From positions 21,088,463 to 21,152,462 of the forward strand of contig NC_092181.1 of assembly GCF_043641665.1 (NCBI RefSeq): 64,000 bases of DNA, written 5' to 3'. A program made the translations under genes and the position numbers. How positions within the stretch are numbered: the first letter of the stretch is position 1; each line of letters opens with the position of its first letter. Origin of the DNA: Enoplosus armatus (Eukaryota; Chordata; Actinopteri; Centrarchiformes; Enoplosidae). The notes under the pieces were generated by a model. The model had not been told where the DNA came from, did not search any database, and saw only the letters and a list, made by a program, of their open reading frames with translations. Shown here piece by piece: positions 11,911 to 25,000 of this stretch.

Positions 11911-14900
11911 GGGTTGAAGGAGGGGTCATCCCAGGTCCTGTTACACTACTTTCTGTTATTTTCACGGAAGCGGTTGCCGTTGATTGTTGCCACAGCAACA
12001 GGCAGCCAATAACAAGGTCTGAACGGCAGGGTGTGGGGGTCAGGCCACCTCGAGCCACAGGAAAAACAATACCTCCAACTCCTCCCACCTCGCTGCCTTG
12101 CGTGTTTTTGAGTGTCTGTGGGTGGGCATGTGTCCGGTCAGCTTTGTAGGTCAGATCTGAAGTACTTAGTGAAGCGTTGAGTTGTGTTTTGATGCCCCCC
12201 CCCCAGCCCCCTCCTCCTGTCATCCAGCCCCTCCTCTGCTTCATCACACTGACTGAGGCTCTGTGAACTACAAACAGTAGTTCAAGTTCAAGTTGAGAAG
12301 TTTGTGTTCCAACAAAGCCTGGAACATCCACCATTACACATTTGTTAAAATGTACATCGAAAGAAGCAAAGGATCGAATGACAAATCGCTTTAAATTGTT
12401 GGTTCAAATGAAACGTCATCCTGCAAATGTTGTGCTGACACAATTAGTCCATTGATTTATCTGAATGATCTCATTCATTTTTCAAGCAAATAAAAGTAAA
12501 AATTCTTTATAGTTCCAGCTTCTCAAACTTGAGGGTTGTTGTCTTTTCTCTCTGTAATGTCACAAATGTGTAATTTCACTTTTCTGTCAAATGTTTTAGA
12601 CTAAACAATTACTCCATTAATCAAAACAAAACAAAAAATCAACAAAACAATTGATGAAAGTGAAAGTAATTGTTAGTTGCAGCTCCACATTCATGACGAC
12701 GGCTTCTGAAAGACGCAGGATCTAAAGTTTACATGCAGTTGGTGACAAATTAAAGGAGAAACAACAAATCCAGATGTTTCCGTACGACTGTGCTGCATGA
12801 TACAGCTAAGCAATTAACACCACTAAGAGGAAAAGATCTAAGAGATTAATTAAAAAGATGAATGCATGTTGAGAGCTCCGTGGAGCAAAGATCATATACA
12901 GATATGAAAAAAAAGCATTGAACATTTTAAACGTAGAGCGCTGATACTCACAACATGTGTTGTATATAAGTACAAACTAAATATGAATTAGGGAATGTAG
13001 CAGCAGTGATGTTGTAAACACAGAGTATCAAAGATGCCAAACTTCATCAAATTCTTGACACTGTTTGCAACACAGCTTTCTTCCAAAGTCTGAGGGTTAA
13101 TATTTTAAGTTATTCCAAAAGAGAAAAAGATGAACTTAAGTATGAAACATGCTATGGCCTCCAGTCACCAGATTTTGACTCAACAGAACACCTTTGCAGG
13201 ACGTCTGAGCGATGGCGCTCTTCATCACCACCATCAAATTAAATGTATCTTCAAGACAAAAGGTGTTCATCCCTCCAGCAAAGTTTCAGAAACTTCAAGA
13301 TGCACTGAAGCTTTACATTTAACAGATATCTTTGCGTCTCACTTTGATATAAGAAGGAGGGGATCAATGCTTACATATTAGTTTAACCAGGAATAAAACA
13401 TGAGTCTTTCAGCTCCGCTAGATTAACAAAGAGCTCTGGATGGTTTTCTGTCAACCCTACCAAATGTTGCTTTCTATGATAAAGCATGAGGCATTGGCTC
13501 ATTTTCTCAGCTGCTCTCATGACCTGACATGAAGTCGTGACCACAAATCCGTAGATTTGAGAATAATCTGGTGGTGGAAGTTGTCACAAATCCATAACAC
13601 CCAAATTCCTGAAGGCGTTCTCCGGCTCTCCAGGCTTTCTGCTCCTGAAACCTAGAGAACCTATATCCTCCATATTTTTCAGAGTTTCACTAACTCCCAC
13701 CTTTCTTGAGCTAATGTCACAAAGCGCTTCACAATAAAAGACCAAAGCAACAAACATGATATACAGACACAATATAAATGTATAATATTTTCTGCGGCAG
13801 CAGGTCTGAACCCAGAAGCACAACTCAGAGACAAACAGGATAAAAGTAACGATTAAAGTTTACTCAGGAGTCAGGGACTATCAGGCAGAGAATGAATAAC
13901 AGTGGGCCAGTATATATACTGGGAGTGAGAACAGGTGTGCAAGTTGGTGGGGAAGGTCAGGTGATGAGGAATAGCAGGAGAAGGAGTTAGTGCAGGGCCG
14001 GAGGGAGTGTCAGGATCTGAAATAATGACAGAGGTAGTATGTGGAAATGAAATAAACAAATTAAACTACATCATGCAAGCCGGTACACCAAGGTCCAAAC
14101 TGATGCAACGCAACCAAATACACACCAACAAATATACCGTCCAGGTGGTTTAATACACAATTCTTAAAATAATATTAGTAGGAATTACCCAAAGGTCATA
14201 AGTATAATATACTGAATACATTTGGAAATTCAATGAAACTGACAGGAATAGATACAAGTTTCTGAACAAAGTAATAGAAGAGAGATTATTTTATCTGAAT
14301 CAATGGATCACATATTTATAAACCAGAAGTATAGAGGAAGATAAAAATAACCTACACTAACCTTTCCCAACCAACAGAAAGATGACTGTCCTACAGTATG
14401 AACTGTCGGATGTTGCATGTTGCACAGCAAAGGCTGATGTTTGTTGGAGAGCAGAAAGGTTGCAGATGAACACATAACAACCTAAAGGAAAGGCATCCGG
14501 TCTTCAGTTTCAAAGTTTAGGCACACTTCTGAGGCTGTGCTGAAAAGGCTAATGTGCAATCGAGAATAATAATCTGTCTTAAAATAAGAAATTGTTTTTA
14601 ATTTTCAAACTTTCCACTAATATTTGCATTTTTAGTAGCCTCAAGCTCAAGCTCGCTCTAATTGAGTGTCCTTGTGCTTTATAAAACCTTGATATCCAAA
14701 CATCACGTTGTGTCCTGTAATTTTGTCACTTTTTCTTGTCTCTCTTGATTGCAGCAAATCCAGCAAAACCTTCCACATCTTATATTTTTGGTGGGATTTA
14801 TGCAGCAAATCTGATTTTCTCCATCATTGTGTCCCAAAGAAAAGCTGCTTTGACATCAAAGTCCTCAACTATACATGCGTACATGAAGAATGTCGGCATT

Positions 14901-15371
14901 AAAAGAGAAACTAAACAAACCATTAGTCTAAAGCCCATATAAACGTGTTTACACCTGTTTCATTCGGCAGGAAAACACTGAAGAGCAGATAGAAAACATT
15001 AGAGGAAGATCTGCTGATTGTGGGATCATCTTTTTACCTGAAAGGCCTGAAACCTCAAAGGGCTTTTAATAGAAGCTGTTTTAATACTTTGAGTCGAGGA
15101 GTCAAAGCTGGTGCTTTCACAGCTGTTTGTTTAGTTTGTAAAGCAGCGACTCTACCGCCCAGCATAAGAGAAAGAAACAAGATGAGACATGAGCCCATTA
15201 TGTTGGATGTGAATAGGAAAAGGACACACATACCTAAACATGACTCAGATGAGTTGATTATTATTGACAAGAATGTGTTTTCCTTCAGGGATTTCCTCAC
15301 CTCATTAAGATATTACTGACAGTAATTTAGCCTGTAGTACTTTACACATCACGGAAAACTGCAATGCGACT

Positions 15372-15420
15372 TTAAAGGGGAACTCCACCAATTTTACATG
15401 TCAAAGTCAAAGTCAAGTTC
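15372..15420 (+). repeat. TTAAAGGGGAACTCCAC-ended element, copy 1 (left end)
   Basis: TTAAAGGGGAACTCCACCAATTTTACATG closely matches the left end of the element at 44303. The far boundary is unclear because another repeat follows. Confidence 0.5.
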
Positions 15421-15639
15421 TGTGACCACTTTTTGAAATCTGTCCCTCGCAAGTCCCCCAACTGTCTCAAGTGCAAATCTGGATTGCTCGAGTACTTTTT
15501 AATGTGTCCTACGCTATTAAATGATAAGAGAGTGATTCTACTGAAAATATACTTCTCACAGCAAAATGTTTTGCTTTTTTCAAGATTATTTGTTATCAAA
15601 CTGACAGGAAACAAGAAGAGAGAGAGAGAGAGACACTGG

Positions 15640-16270
15640 GGTATAACCATAGATGCCGTGATGTCACCCATTTGGTTTGTGGTCTACCGTTTTGAAGCGA
15701 GTTTGGCATTTTGGCTGTTGCCATCTTGTTTTTTTGAAACCAGAAGTGACCATATTTGGACAAGAGGGTGGAGCTGTGGATCGGAGAACCTGAAGACAAT
15801 ATGCACGCCTACCTATACCAGCAACCTGACTGCAGCTGCTAACAAAGTTTTCTTGTAAATGTACTTACCTGAAAAAAATGAACAGCTAACTCCTAGAGTG
15901 TCTTTTACAACCCAACGCTGCTCTCCTGATTGACAGGTCGCCGTGGTAGCAACTTGTCAATCACAAGCTAGCCACGCCCAAAAGCATACCCTGATTTATT
16001 GTCTATTTCACTCTAAATGAGACCATATTTCACAAAATGAACATCATGCTGCATTGAAGAAGACTTGAAACTCACGACTGAGACCATAAACTCATTAAGA
16101 AAAGGTTTACTGAGGTAATAAATCAAGTAAGAATTAGGGTCGTTTTCTCATAGACTTCTATACAATCTGACTTCTTTTTGCAACCAGTGGATTCGCCCCC
16201 TGCTGGCCCTTAGAAAGAATGCAGATTTATGGCACTTCTGCATTGGTTTCACTTTTCAGACCTTGAGATT
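15640..16270. repeat. Long teleost-type repeat
   Basis: Carries phrases such as GATGTCACCCATTTGGTTTG, TTTGGCATTTTGGCTGTTGC and CGCCCCCTGCTGGCCCTTAG, which I recognise from memory as a dispersed repeat of perciform fish. It has no second copy in this window and no intact protein, so class and limits are uncertain. Confidence 0.4.
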
Positions 16271-17275
16271 CGTGCTTGGCTATAACACAAACAAAAAAAC
16301 ACAAAAAAGGCCTTGGCTCGAATCCAACTGGCGACTTTGAGGTTATTTTGTACTTTTTTGGCTATCAGGACACCCCAACATGAATATTTGAAAAAATATG
16401 TATCAGAAAGGAATGTTACACTCATGATCTTGGACAGTTTTTATCTATATTTATGTGCGTGACTGCTTGTGTCTCCACATTAGAAACTAGGGAATCATGA
16501 ATATACATTTGATCTATTTCATTTTTTAGCAGATTGAATGACCTCTCAGAATAATAAATTTCCCTCTAAGATCATCGTTGTCCGTCTTTGGAGCAGCTCC
16601 AGCAGCTGACATTTGATTTGGGAGAAGACAATTGCTTTTTTTCTGTCAGAATTGTCTCTAAATAAACATTAACTGACAAAACAAGATAGCACACACTTGA
16701 TTTGCACCTTTTACTTTTAAATATCTGACCTGCAGAGTTCAGTCTGTACTGATGTAAGATAATTTATCTGTAAGTCTGTGATCTTCATCTACCATGAAGC
16801 TGCAGTTTGGACATTTTGTGTGTGTTTGTGTCTCACTGCATACCTGTGTGGTTGAACGTGTGTGGTGTTGATGATATCCTGATACGTGCTGTGCAGAGTC
16901 GGCACTGCCTACAAGCAAATTCCACTGAAAACACCAACTAATGACAGAGGCAGGAATTACACACTCACACACCCTACTGTCATGAGCAAACATGTCACTA
17001 ATGCTATAATCCAGTATCTGTTCATACGTGTGTTACAGATCTTTTATCAGGCCTGCTGACTTGTTGACCTTTGAGGGTGTGAAACAAACAAACAAAGTGG
17101 TATTATGGACAGGAAGCCGCCCCTTAACCACACCCTCCCCCAATTTAACAGCTCGCTAGGCGCGTCTTGTCTGGGGGTGGCATGTTTGTGTTTGTAGATG
17201 TTTGAGGAAAAAGATAGAAAATTCATGTTTTTTTTCTAATTCTATTTCAGTTTCACTCACTCTCCCTTTTATGAA

Positions 17276-17370
17276 TCAGAATCAAGTTTATTGCAAAGTA
17301 TAGTTTTCACACACAAGTAATTTGCCTTGGTACATTGATGCAGAAACATATAATAAACATAGTATAAGTA
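17276..17370 (+). repeat. ATCAGAATCAAGTTTATTGC-type repeat
   Basis: Matches the common fish repeat beginning AATCAGAATCA..TTTATTG..AAGTATG..TTTTCACACACAAG. Related AATCAGAATCAGAATCAG sequence occurs at 51162-51182. Confidence 0.45.
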
Positions 17371-17500
17371 TAGAAGATAAAGAAAGAAAAACCGAGTACT
17401 TTTTCAGCATACTGCCACTAAACCACTTAAAGCACTTTCCATTTTCTCCTACAGAACTTTATAGGGGTCTAAGTCGGTTTGTAGGCGTTCACTGGAACAA

Positions 17501-17501
<1 letters not shown>

Positions 17502-17553
<52 letters not shown>
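17502..17553. repeat. (CA)n microsatellite
   Basis: About 26 uninterrupted CA units, intergenic. Confidence 0.97.
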
Positions 17554-17557
<4 letters not shown>

Positions 17558-18671
17558 CTTTACATCTTTACAAGCGCCAGTCTAGATTCATTTCATCTGT
17601 CGTTCATGTTTTTTAATTGATCCATTAGCAATTGAGTCCATAAAATGCTTAAAATGATTGCTTGTCTCGCCGCCAAGTCCATTTAGTAGCTGTTCTGGAG
17701 CTTTTGATCCTGGATCTTCATCAGTAGCTGAAGTTTGCCCAGTTGTCGAGGAGTTGTAGAATTTAACAAATCTCTGAGCACTTTAAAGTGGTTTGATTAA
17801 TATTTTGTGAAAACACTGAGTGTGATGAGAAACGTGGTCATGAGAATTATCACCTGAATCTGCAGCTCCCCTCGACTTTACAGAGCTTCACAGGGAGTTT
17901 CAGCTCATTGCTTAGCTGTCCGGTCTGTAACTTCACTGTTTTCATTCACCCTCACGGCTCTCAACATGTCATTTTCTGCGGAAAGAGCTTCAAAAACAAA
18001 CTATTTCCAAGGTTTAAATTGATTGTTTTGTCCAAACCAAATGAGATATTCAGTTCAGAATGTTTAGCAATTTTGCCTCATAAATAACTTATCTAACTTA
18101 ACAAATTTTTAGCACAAATGTCAGAATCTCAGAGTCAGACAGCACCTAAAAACTACAAAACTCCACCTTTTAGAGAAGAGGGAGGTTTAAAAGCCCACCC
18201 TGAATCTGATTTATAGCCCAGCAGTTCTTACACTCCTTTTCTGCCTAAACTGATCCTGGAGCACATTATCCTGCTGGTGGATCTCCTTTTGATCTAAGCC
18301 TGAAGGAGCCAAACGATAAAAGAAATAAACCCACATGGTGACTAGCAGAGGTGGGGAGGAGGCAGATTTTTGGATGGTATCCTCATTTCCTTCTTCACCC
18401 TTGACCTCTAACCTCTAACTACTTCCTGGAATGTGTCCACGAGCTCTGGAGAAGGAGTCGGTAAAACAATATGTCTACAAAAATCCCCTTTGTGCCATCA
18501 AAGAGAGCGGACTTCCGTTAAAAGGTGGATATCGCTCTCCAGTAGGCTTTTTAAGTGTCTGTCTGAGCGGACAAAGAGCAGCAGGTCAGAGGTGAAGAAG
18601 GTCAACAGCAGACAGGAAAGAATAAAATCCAACAATCCATCTGGGGTCGCACTTGTTCAAGGATTACACAT

Positions 18672-18674
<3 letters not shown>

Positions 18675-18713
<39 letters not shown>
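18675..18713. repeat. (CA)n microsatellite
   Basis: About 19 uninterrupted CA units, intergenic. Confidence 0.97.
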
Positions 18714-18714
<1 letters not shown>

Positions 18715-19739
18715 CTGTGTCATAGCTGTCTTTACGTCCAATCGTCTTATATATAAACGGCTGGTGATGCAGCTGGCTGCTGTCACTGAGAAAGTAATTA
18801 GAGACTTCTGCAGGAAGCTGGAGGGACAAGCCTTATATTTGGATGCCATGTACAATCACTCCACTTGTGTGTATGAAAAAAAAAAGTCTTTCATCGTGAG
18901 TGTGTGGTGCTTTAACCTGAGGGCATGTCAGCAGTGGAGGGGAAGACTAAGCAGTGGGATTCACACGCAGTTTAATCTTCCAAAAAAAAGTGTATTCTGA
19001 CATGGAAGCAGTTGGATTTTTATTTGCTCTGAATCCTCAAAAATGTCCATTTTGATAAGCCAATTTGGATCATTATTAACCGCTACAAGTGCTTTGCAAG
19101 ATAAATAATCTGCCTTTAACCAAGAAACCGAGGACTTCTGCGTCCTGAGGACTTGCAACACTGTTGAACGCTCCCGTTAAAACTTTAGAAAAAGCACAAG
19201 ACTGTTCCTGACAAAGAGCCTATTTGGCTTTGAAACTTTGTACTTTTTCTGATGTGATAAACTGACATTTTAAAGGGTTCAACAGTGCTGCGAGGGGGGA
19301 AAAAAGGAGGGAAGAAAAACAAATTGGCTGACTCAGCACCCGCATGTTTTGCTGTCCTGTTTTGCACACTGTCGGTATCTTGACAGGAGATGAGATAGAA
19401 CAGGGCCAATCTCTGCGCTGAAATTAACTTGATTCTAGGAGATTTTTCAAAGAAATGGATTTGTATTGGTTGGAAACAGATCGTTTTAAGAAAATAAGAT
19501 GTCTAGAGCTCAATAAGTTTAAAAAAAACTTGATGAAATGGTTTTTTTTGCAGTTTTCATTTGCAATTTACAAACACATTAAGTTCTCCTCCTGTAGCGT
19601 TCATACATCCCCCTGCTTCTCCCCATCAAAAGTCACATGTCTCACATTCAAGGCGACGGGACACATCATATAAATAGAAAATATTTATTTGTGGTGCATA
19701 AATACAGTGGTGTTTACAAGGTTGATTGATAAAGTTGAC

Positions 19740-20495
19740 CAGAGGTAGAAGAAAGTACTGCTCTACTATAATGATCAAAGTTGTGGAAGAAGTTTCCGGT
19801 TTGTTTGCTTGAATAAAAACAATATCACCGTGAAAATACTCTATTACAAGTAAAAACAATCAAACTTTTACTCAAGTTCTCCATCTACAAACCAAATATT
19901 ATTCTCAAGCTCCAAAAACTCAGGGCAACATTCATTTTCCCTGCGGTTGGTTTCCATGTTTGTATCTGTGTTGAGAGATCAGTGGTCATGTCATGATGTC
20001 ACACATGAAAGACGCTTGTTGTACCTGTTGTGTATCATAATCTGATCATCTCTTATTTTGTTCACGTTTGTTAATTAAAACGTTTAAAAGTCAAAACAAA
20101 AAGTTCAAAAGAAAATGTACTCAAGATAAAGATGTATCAGCAAATTGTACTTCAAGTATCAAAAGTAAAAGTACTCTATGCAGGGTGGTCACTTCTGGAG
20201 TGTTATGTTATTATACTCTATATCAAATTATTGAATTATTAATACTAATGCATAGATGTGTGAGCAGCATTGGGAGCTAATTTTGTCTACCTTATGTACT
20301 GTTGGGTGTTTAATCTGTAACAATAAATCCTATTTCATCATCTCATTACATGTTTTTGATGAACATTTAAATCTGAAAAGCAACTAGATAAATGTAGTGA
20401 AGCAGAAAGAAGTATAAAGTAGCTTAATATCGACATACAAGTACAAGTGCCTCCGATTCGTACTTGAGACAGTACTTTGTTACTTTCCACCACTG
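19740..20495. repeat. hAT-like MITE, copy 4 (long, disrupted)
   Basis: Left edge CAGAGGTAGAAGAAAGTACT and right edge TTTGTTACTTTCCACCACTG are the family termini. The interior is longer than in other copies (about 750 bp), suggesting an internal insertion or two merged copies. No clear target duplication. Confidence 0.6.
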
Positions 20496-20793
20496 GTGAT
20501 AAATTACTACATTTAATGGAAATAAAACAGCGTCTTCCGCTCAGACTGGCTGAGTCTCACTCAAAACACCTGATAAACACCTGATGATATCCACACCTGC
20601 ATGAGTGATGTAACACATGGCATGTTAGTGTGCGCGGGAGATCACTCAGTTCACTTCTGTCAAATGCAGGTGGAGTGGAAATCTGACTATTGATTAAAAG
20701 TGTAAATATTTGTTGACAGATGCTGCTGCCTCACTGAGTCCTCAAATAAAACCTGCGTCCAGTCTGATCGAGTCCACATGCTGCTATCCGGAG

Positions 20794-21474
20794 CTAACAT
20801 TCGTCACTTTGCAGCATGGAGAAGAAGAACGCGCACACGCTGGCCCACGAGCTGCTGCAGTGCTCTTCGGCCCTTTTCCGGTGGTCCGCGCGCCCCGTGC
20901 AGGCTGTCGGTCCGGCCGCAGCTGTGGAGGTGGAGCGAGGCGGCAGCGGCTTGAGGGCCTCAGGGTCTCCGGACTGACCGGAGGACACCGAGCTGTTGAT
21001 GTCCAGCTTGAAGTGCGCATCTCGGGGCGCGCGCTTACACATGCCAGTCCTCACCAGCGCGCGCTCGTCCACGCACACTTTGCCTTGCAGCTTTTTGAAC
21101 GCGCGAGCCACCTGCTTCCAGAAGGCCTTGGGGTCGGACTGGTATCCCGGGCAGCTCTGAGGTTTGGCGTTGTATTGACACTCCAGATCGGTGACTCCGC
21201 CTTTGATGCGCGCTTCTCGGTTCTCGCATTTGACCGACAGCCTGACCGTGTCTCCGACGTCTCTCGCCTCCCACGTGCACTGCATCTTGTCCTTGATGGA
21301 CAGCTTCCCCCGGCCCCTCGCTGCAGGCTTGTTCCCGCTCCTCTGCGCCCTGCCGGCGGCTGTCACGGTCTTGTCAGCTCCTCTGTTCTTATTGCGCGCA
21401 CCGGAGGACAGAGAGACCTGCTGCCCGATGAAGGCCAACAGCAACCAGGGAGCGAAAGTCCTCAGCAGCAACAT
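20794..21474 (-). CDS. fgfbp1: Fibroblast growth factor-binding protein 1-type
   Basis: Secreted carrier that, in the known family, releases FGFs from heparan sulfate in the matrix. Coding sequence in one exon, 226 residues. The start chosen is the Met at 21472-21474, followed by a clear signal peptide (MLLLRTFAPWLLLAFIG, about residues 1-20). A Met 20 codons upstream would put polar sequence ahead of the signal and cross likely acceptors. A basic stretch (residues 25-60, with GRGK) precedes the cysteine-rich FGFBP domain: QCTWEA, VKCEN, LECQY, SCPGY, FWKQVARAFKKLQGKVCVDE, TGMCKRAPRD. The C-terminal HCSSSWASVCAFFFSMLQSDEC matches the FGFBP1 ending better than FGFBP2. FWKQVAR is also FGFBP1-like. 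The sequence is markedly GC-rich compared with its surroundings. It sits tail-to-head with the fgfbp2 paralogue, as in mammals. Confidence 0.88.
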   Translation of the reverse strand: MLLLRTFAPWLLLAFIGQQVSLSSGARNKNRGADKTVTAAGRAQRSGNKPAARGRGKLSIKDKMQCTWEARDVGDTVRLSVKCENREARIKGGVTDLECQYNAKPQSCPGYQSDPKAFWKQVARAFKKLQGKVCVDERALVRTGMCKRAPRDAHFKLDINSSVSSGQSGDPEALKPLPPRSTSTAAAGPTACTGRADHRKRAEEHCSSSWASVCAFFFSMLQSDEC

Positions 21475-21501
21475 GTCTTCTGTTAGCAGACAATTTATTA
21501 T
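21472..21501 (-). promoter_or_regulatory. Likely 5'UTR splice acceptor(s) just upstream of the fgfbp1 start
   Basis: Read on the - strand, TTAACCATAATCTGTCCTTCCAG precedes position 21501, a branch-point-like TTAAC plus a pyrimidine tract and AG. A second AG (TGTCTGCTAACAG) lies 5 bases before the ATG. This suggests that the coding exon is preceded by one or more non-coding 5' exons, so the promoter is further right. Confidence 0.5.
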
Positions 21502-21981
21502 CTGGAAGGACAGATTATGGTTAAAAAAGGACAAGGTTCAGAGCCTCAGTGCTGGAAATCATCACTTCACAGTGTTAAAAACTAGTTAGAGGCTGCTCAC
21601 AAAAAAAATCATCATCATACATATTATATTCTAAAACCGGCAAAATAAAAAAATGTTTGTATTGTGAATTTACAAGTAAAGTTTTTTTTTTCCAACCGAC
21701 AAAGGTTTTTCTGCCAACCTTTTAACTCTATTCCTCAAATAAAAAGGTGCAGTTAAAACGGAGTTCCTGAGCCTGCAGTAAGTTCAAAGACTGCCGTGAA
21801 AATGAACGAGGCCACGTTATACAAAGCCCTCATTACACACAAGAAAGTACACCGATGTACCGAGTCTAACCTACCGAAAATGACAAGCGTTGCTGTGCGT
21901 AAAGCTGCTTCTTGTGGCTCTCTGTGCTCTCGCACATGGCTTTCATACATAGATGCTGCGGCACGCCCACCACTCCCGCCC

Positions 21982-22026
<45 letters not shown>

Positions 22027-25000
22027 ACTCACCTCCATGCAAATCCATTGAAGAACAATCTTGGCGGTGGTGTGTTTGGGAAGACGGGAGCGTGTTTTGT
22101 TGTGGCCTGACCGGACGTGTCCAAACTGAACTCCCGCCTTTAGAGTTTCAGATCAAAGAGACTGAAAACCGGAACGGATGACGAGTCTGCGTATCTGCAC
22201 AGGAGTGTGGGTTTAATCTAAAGAATTTAAACAAGCCCGATAACCACATTATAACCCCACCTCGCACACGCAGGCGCACACACGCACCGTCTCGGAGGCT
22301 CGTCTCCGGCTTTCCACCAATCCGCTGCCGCATTCAACCATGAGGAGATCCTCTCTTTTAACTTCCGGCATGTGGCTCGACTTGTGTTGCCAAAGCCGAG
22401 GACTAATGTGAAAGTATGAAGAGTGATCATTACACATGATCACGAGTGAAGAGGTATGGAAGATCTGAAATGCCTGAACAACAACAAATGAAGTGAAATG
22501 AATCGTTATTATATGAAGGCCTATTTCCTTTTTATGTGTGCATTTCCTGAGTCATAATGGAGCAGAAAACATGGTTTGGAGGATAATTATTTAGATTTAT
22601 AATTTAGAATTGATAATGAATTGTTTTCTTTTGTGACATGAATTTCCTGCCACATTAAAATCAAATCGCAACTCATTTCCAGTTTTATATGTAGATGTAT
22701 TGCACATTTTCTTTATCAGAATAATCAAAACATTTTGAAAATGAAGATTTATTTGTTAGTTAGTTGTATAATACTATACATAAATACTAGTTGTATAGTC
22801 CAAATATATAATGGATTATGTACAATTTAGCTTCACATAGAAATATTTGCTACCAAATGCAACAGCACCAACCAACAGTGGAGGCTTTTGGTGAAACTGA
22901 TAGCTACTGTGAGCTTACAACAGCCTCATAACTAACTAATAACACAGGTTGAAAATAGATAAAGGGCGACGACAAGAGTTACTTTTACTCAGGTTTAAAA
23001 TCTCACTAATTAGACGTCATCGATGCTCAACACTCAACACATTTCCCATTGAGAAGACAGGCACACAGCTAAAAGTGATGCTCAAATGTTGTTTAATGCA
23101 ACAACAACAACATGCAAAGAGGGGTTACAATCAAGAGTGACAGTTCATTTTGTTCATGAGGACCAGAGCGATTGATGTGTTGATTGACAGCGAGATAGAT
23201 CAATCGGTGCGTGTACAAGCCTCACTTCAGCAGCAAGCAGGATGTCGGGACTGATCGGGTTAAATAGGCACTTTTCACAGCAGACATTTTGACTCGTCAT
23301 AGTAGGAAATTAGTAGAAGTATTAATAGTAGGACATTATCGATGGTCTGTTCAAGAGTCCCAGTAAGTCCAGCAGTCTTTTATGTAGATTCCCGGCAGTT
23401 CTGGAGAAAAATGACATCGGACATGAGTGTTTTCTGAAGGGATTTTATTTTCTTTGTCATTTGTTCTCGATGCTGACTTTCACCACCTTATCGATTCTAT
23501 CTGGCTTTGTTCTGTCGCTCTGTTATCTATCCATTCGTAACACATTTACCAGAAGTCAGCCACCTCTCTCCCCGTAAACTCTCAGTTGGTTCCTCCTTTG
23601 ATATCCTCATATTCACTCAGAAGACTTTCTCCAGTAGAACCAAACCTGTGACAACACGGTGGGCTAATTTTGGTTAATCTTTGCAGACTTTCTTTGCATT
23701 CCTTTCTGTCTTTGTTGAGCACCTTTTAAACTGTCCTTCCTCCACATGCATGGTATCATCTTTTCAGCACAACCTCGTTTTGTCATTCTAACAAAGTATA
23801 AAGCTGACAGAAACACAAAATACAAGAAAAGCGGCAAAAGTGCCTATAAAGATGTATAAATCTTTCACTTTTTATACACAAATACTGCAGAAAAATTTAA
23901 GAAATAAAATAAAGCTATAATACTGTCTATTTACATGTAAAGTGATTTTATCCCAACAGTTTTTGTGCCTTTTTCATTGAAAGTCTATGTAATTGTAAAT
24001 CACTGAAAATAATAATAAATCAGTGTTTTAAATTATGTGTAAAAGACCGCCATTCCAGCACTGTCAACTGGTTTTCTCTGCTTGTCTCTACATGATATAT
24101 AAATAAAGTTGTCACTATACATAAAACACGCTCAATGACTCCACAGAGACTCGTGAACAACTGATGTTATATAGAAAGCAGACATCAATGACTCTGCCAG
24201 CCTCTCTTCAACCTTTTTAACAGGGGACTCAGTCCATTCAGGTGTTCCAGTTGAAGTACTACTGAAGTACTTTATGGTTCATGGGCATCATGACTTACTG
24301 ACTATTTTGGGGTTTTGTTGTTCGTCCATATTATGGGCCAAACCAAGGATTTCTGCTGACAAAATGACAGAAATGCACCACTACAAATCTCTTGTTTAGA
24401 TTATTGTAGGATGTTAGGACAAATGATAGGGCTACAGGAATGTAAGTTGATGCAAATAGTATTATAGTGGTGTTTTCATTCAAACACCACAAAGCCAACA
24501 TACAGACATAAGTCTTCAGAACGATCAACGATTGAGGGTAATAAATCCACCCCACCCTGTCATCACGTTTCATTCCTGTGGTGACGCAGCCGCTGCAGGT
24601 TGGAACAAAGACATCAGTATCAATGAAGCAGCCGTATAAGGCTCATATGGGTATGTGTCCAATAATGTCACAAGATACAGTAGTTTATCACTCTTTCACT
24701 GTGATATAGTAGAAGAGGATTAACTGTAAGTAAACAGTAAGGAGGCTGTGTCTGTGTGTGTCTGTGTGTGTGGGTGTGTGTGTGTAACTCACATTGTGGG
24801 GACACCAGAGATATGAAGCAGTACATGACAACAGATCTCCTCCACTCTGGTCGGTGTAGCACCCTCTTGTGGTTGAGAGTTTTACTAAATAACACTGACA
24901 AAGGAAGCTGTGAGTAAAAGGCCACAGGAGACATGTGTAGATAGGCCTGTATATATTCCACACATGATGTAAGAGTCACACCTCATGTTGTGGTTAATTT

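Larger units (their letters stand above)
9645..20793. other. Intergenic region between the annexin and fgfbp1
   Basis: Eleven kilobases without a supportable gene. It holds the annexin 3'UTR (to about 10030), three hAT-like MITE copies, a (TG)n tract at 11869-11909, a C-run near 12196, a TTAAAGGGGAACTCCACC element from 15372, a longer fish repeat at about 15640-16270, a CAGAATCAAGTTTATTGC-type repeat at about 17276-17370, and (CA)n tracts at 17502-17553 and 18675-18713. About 13,800-14,060 also looks repeat-derived. Open frames here are short and mostly translate the dinucleotide tracts. Confidence 0.6.

Noticed and set aside
11819..12334. 171-codon open frame on the - strand
   Set aside because: About a tenth of it is a His-Thr run from the (TG)n tract; the rest has no recognisable domain.
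18433..18756. 107-codon open frame ending in a His-Thr run
   Set aside because: Ends in a translated CA microsatellite; no family resemblance.
21475..21534. Upstream Met extending fgfbp1 by 20 residues
   Set aside because: It would bury the signal peptide and run through two good splice acceptors; the Met at 21472-21474 fits a secreted protein.
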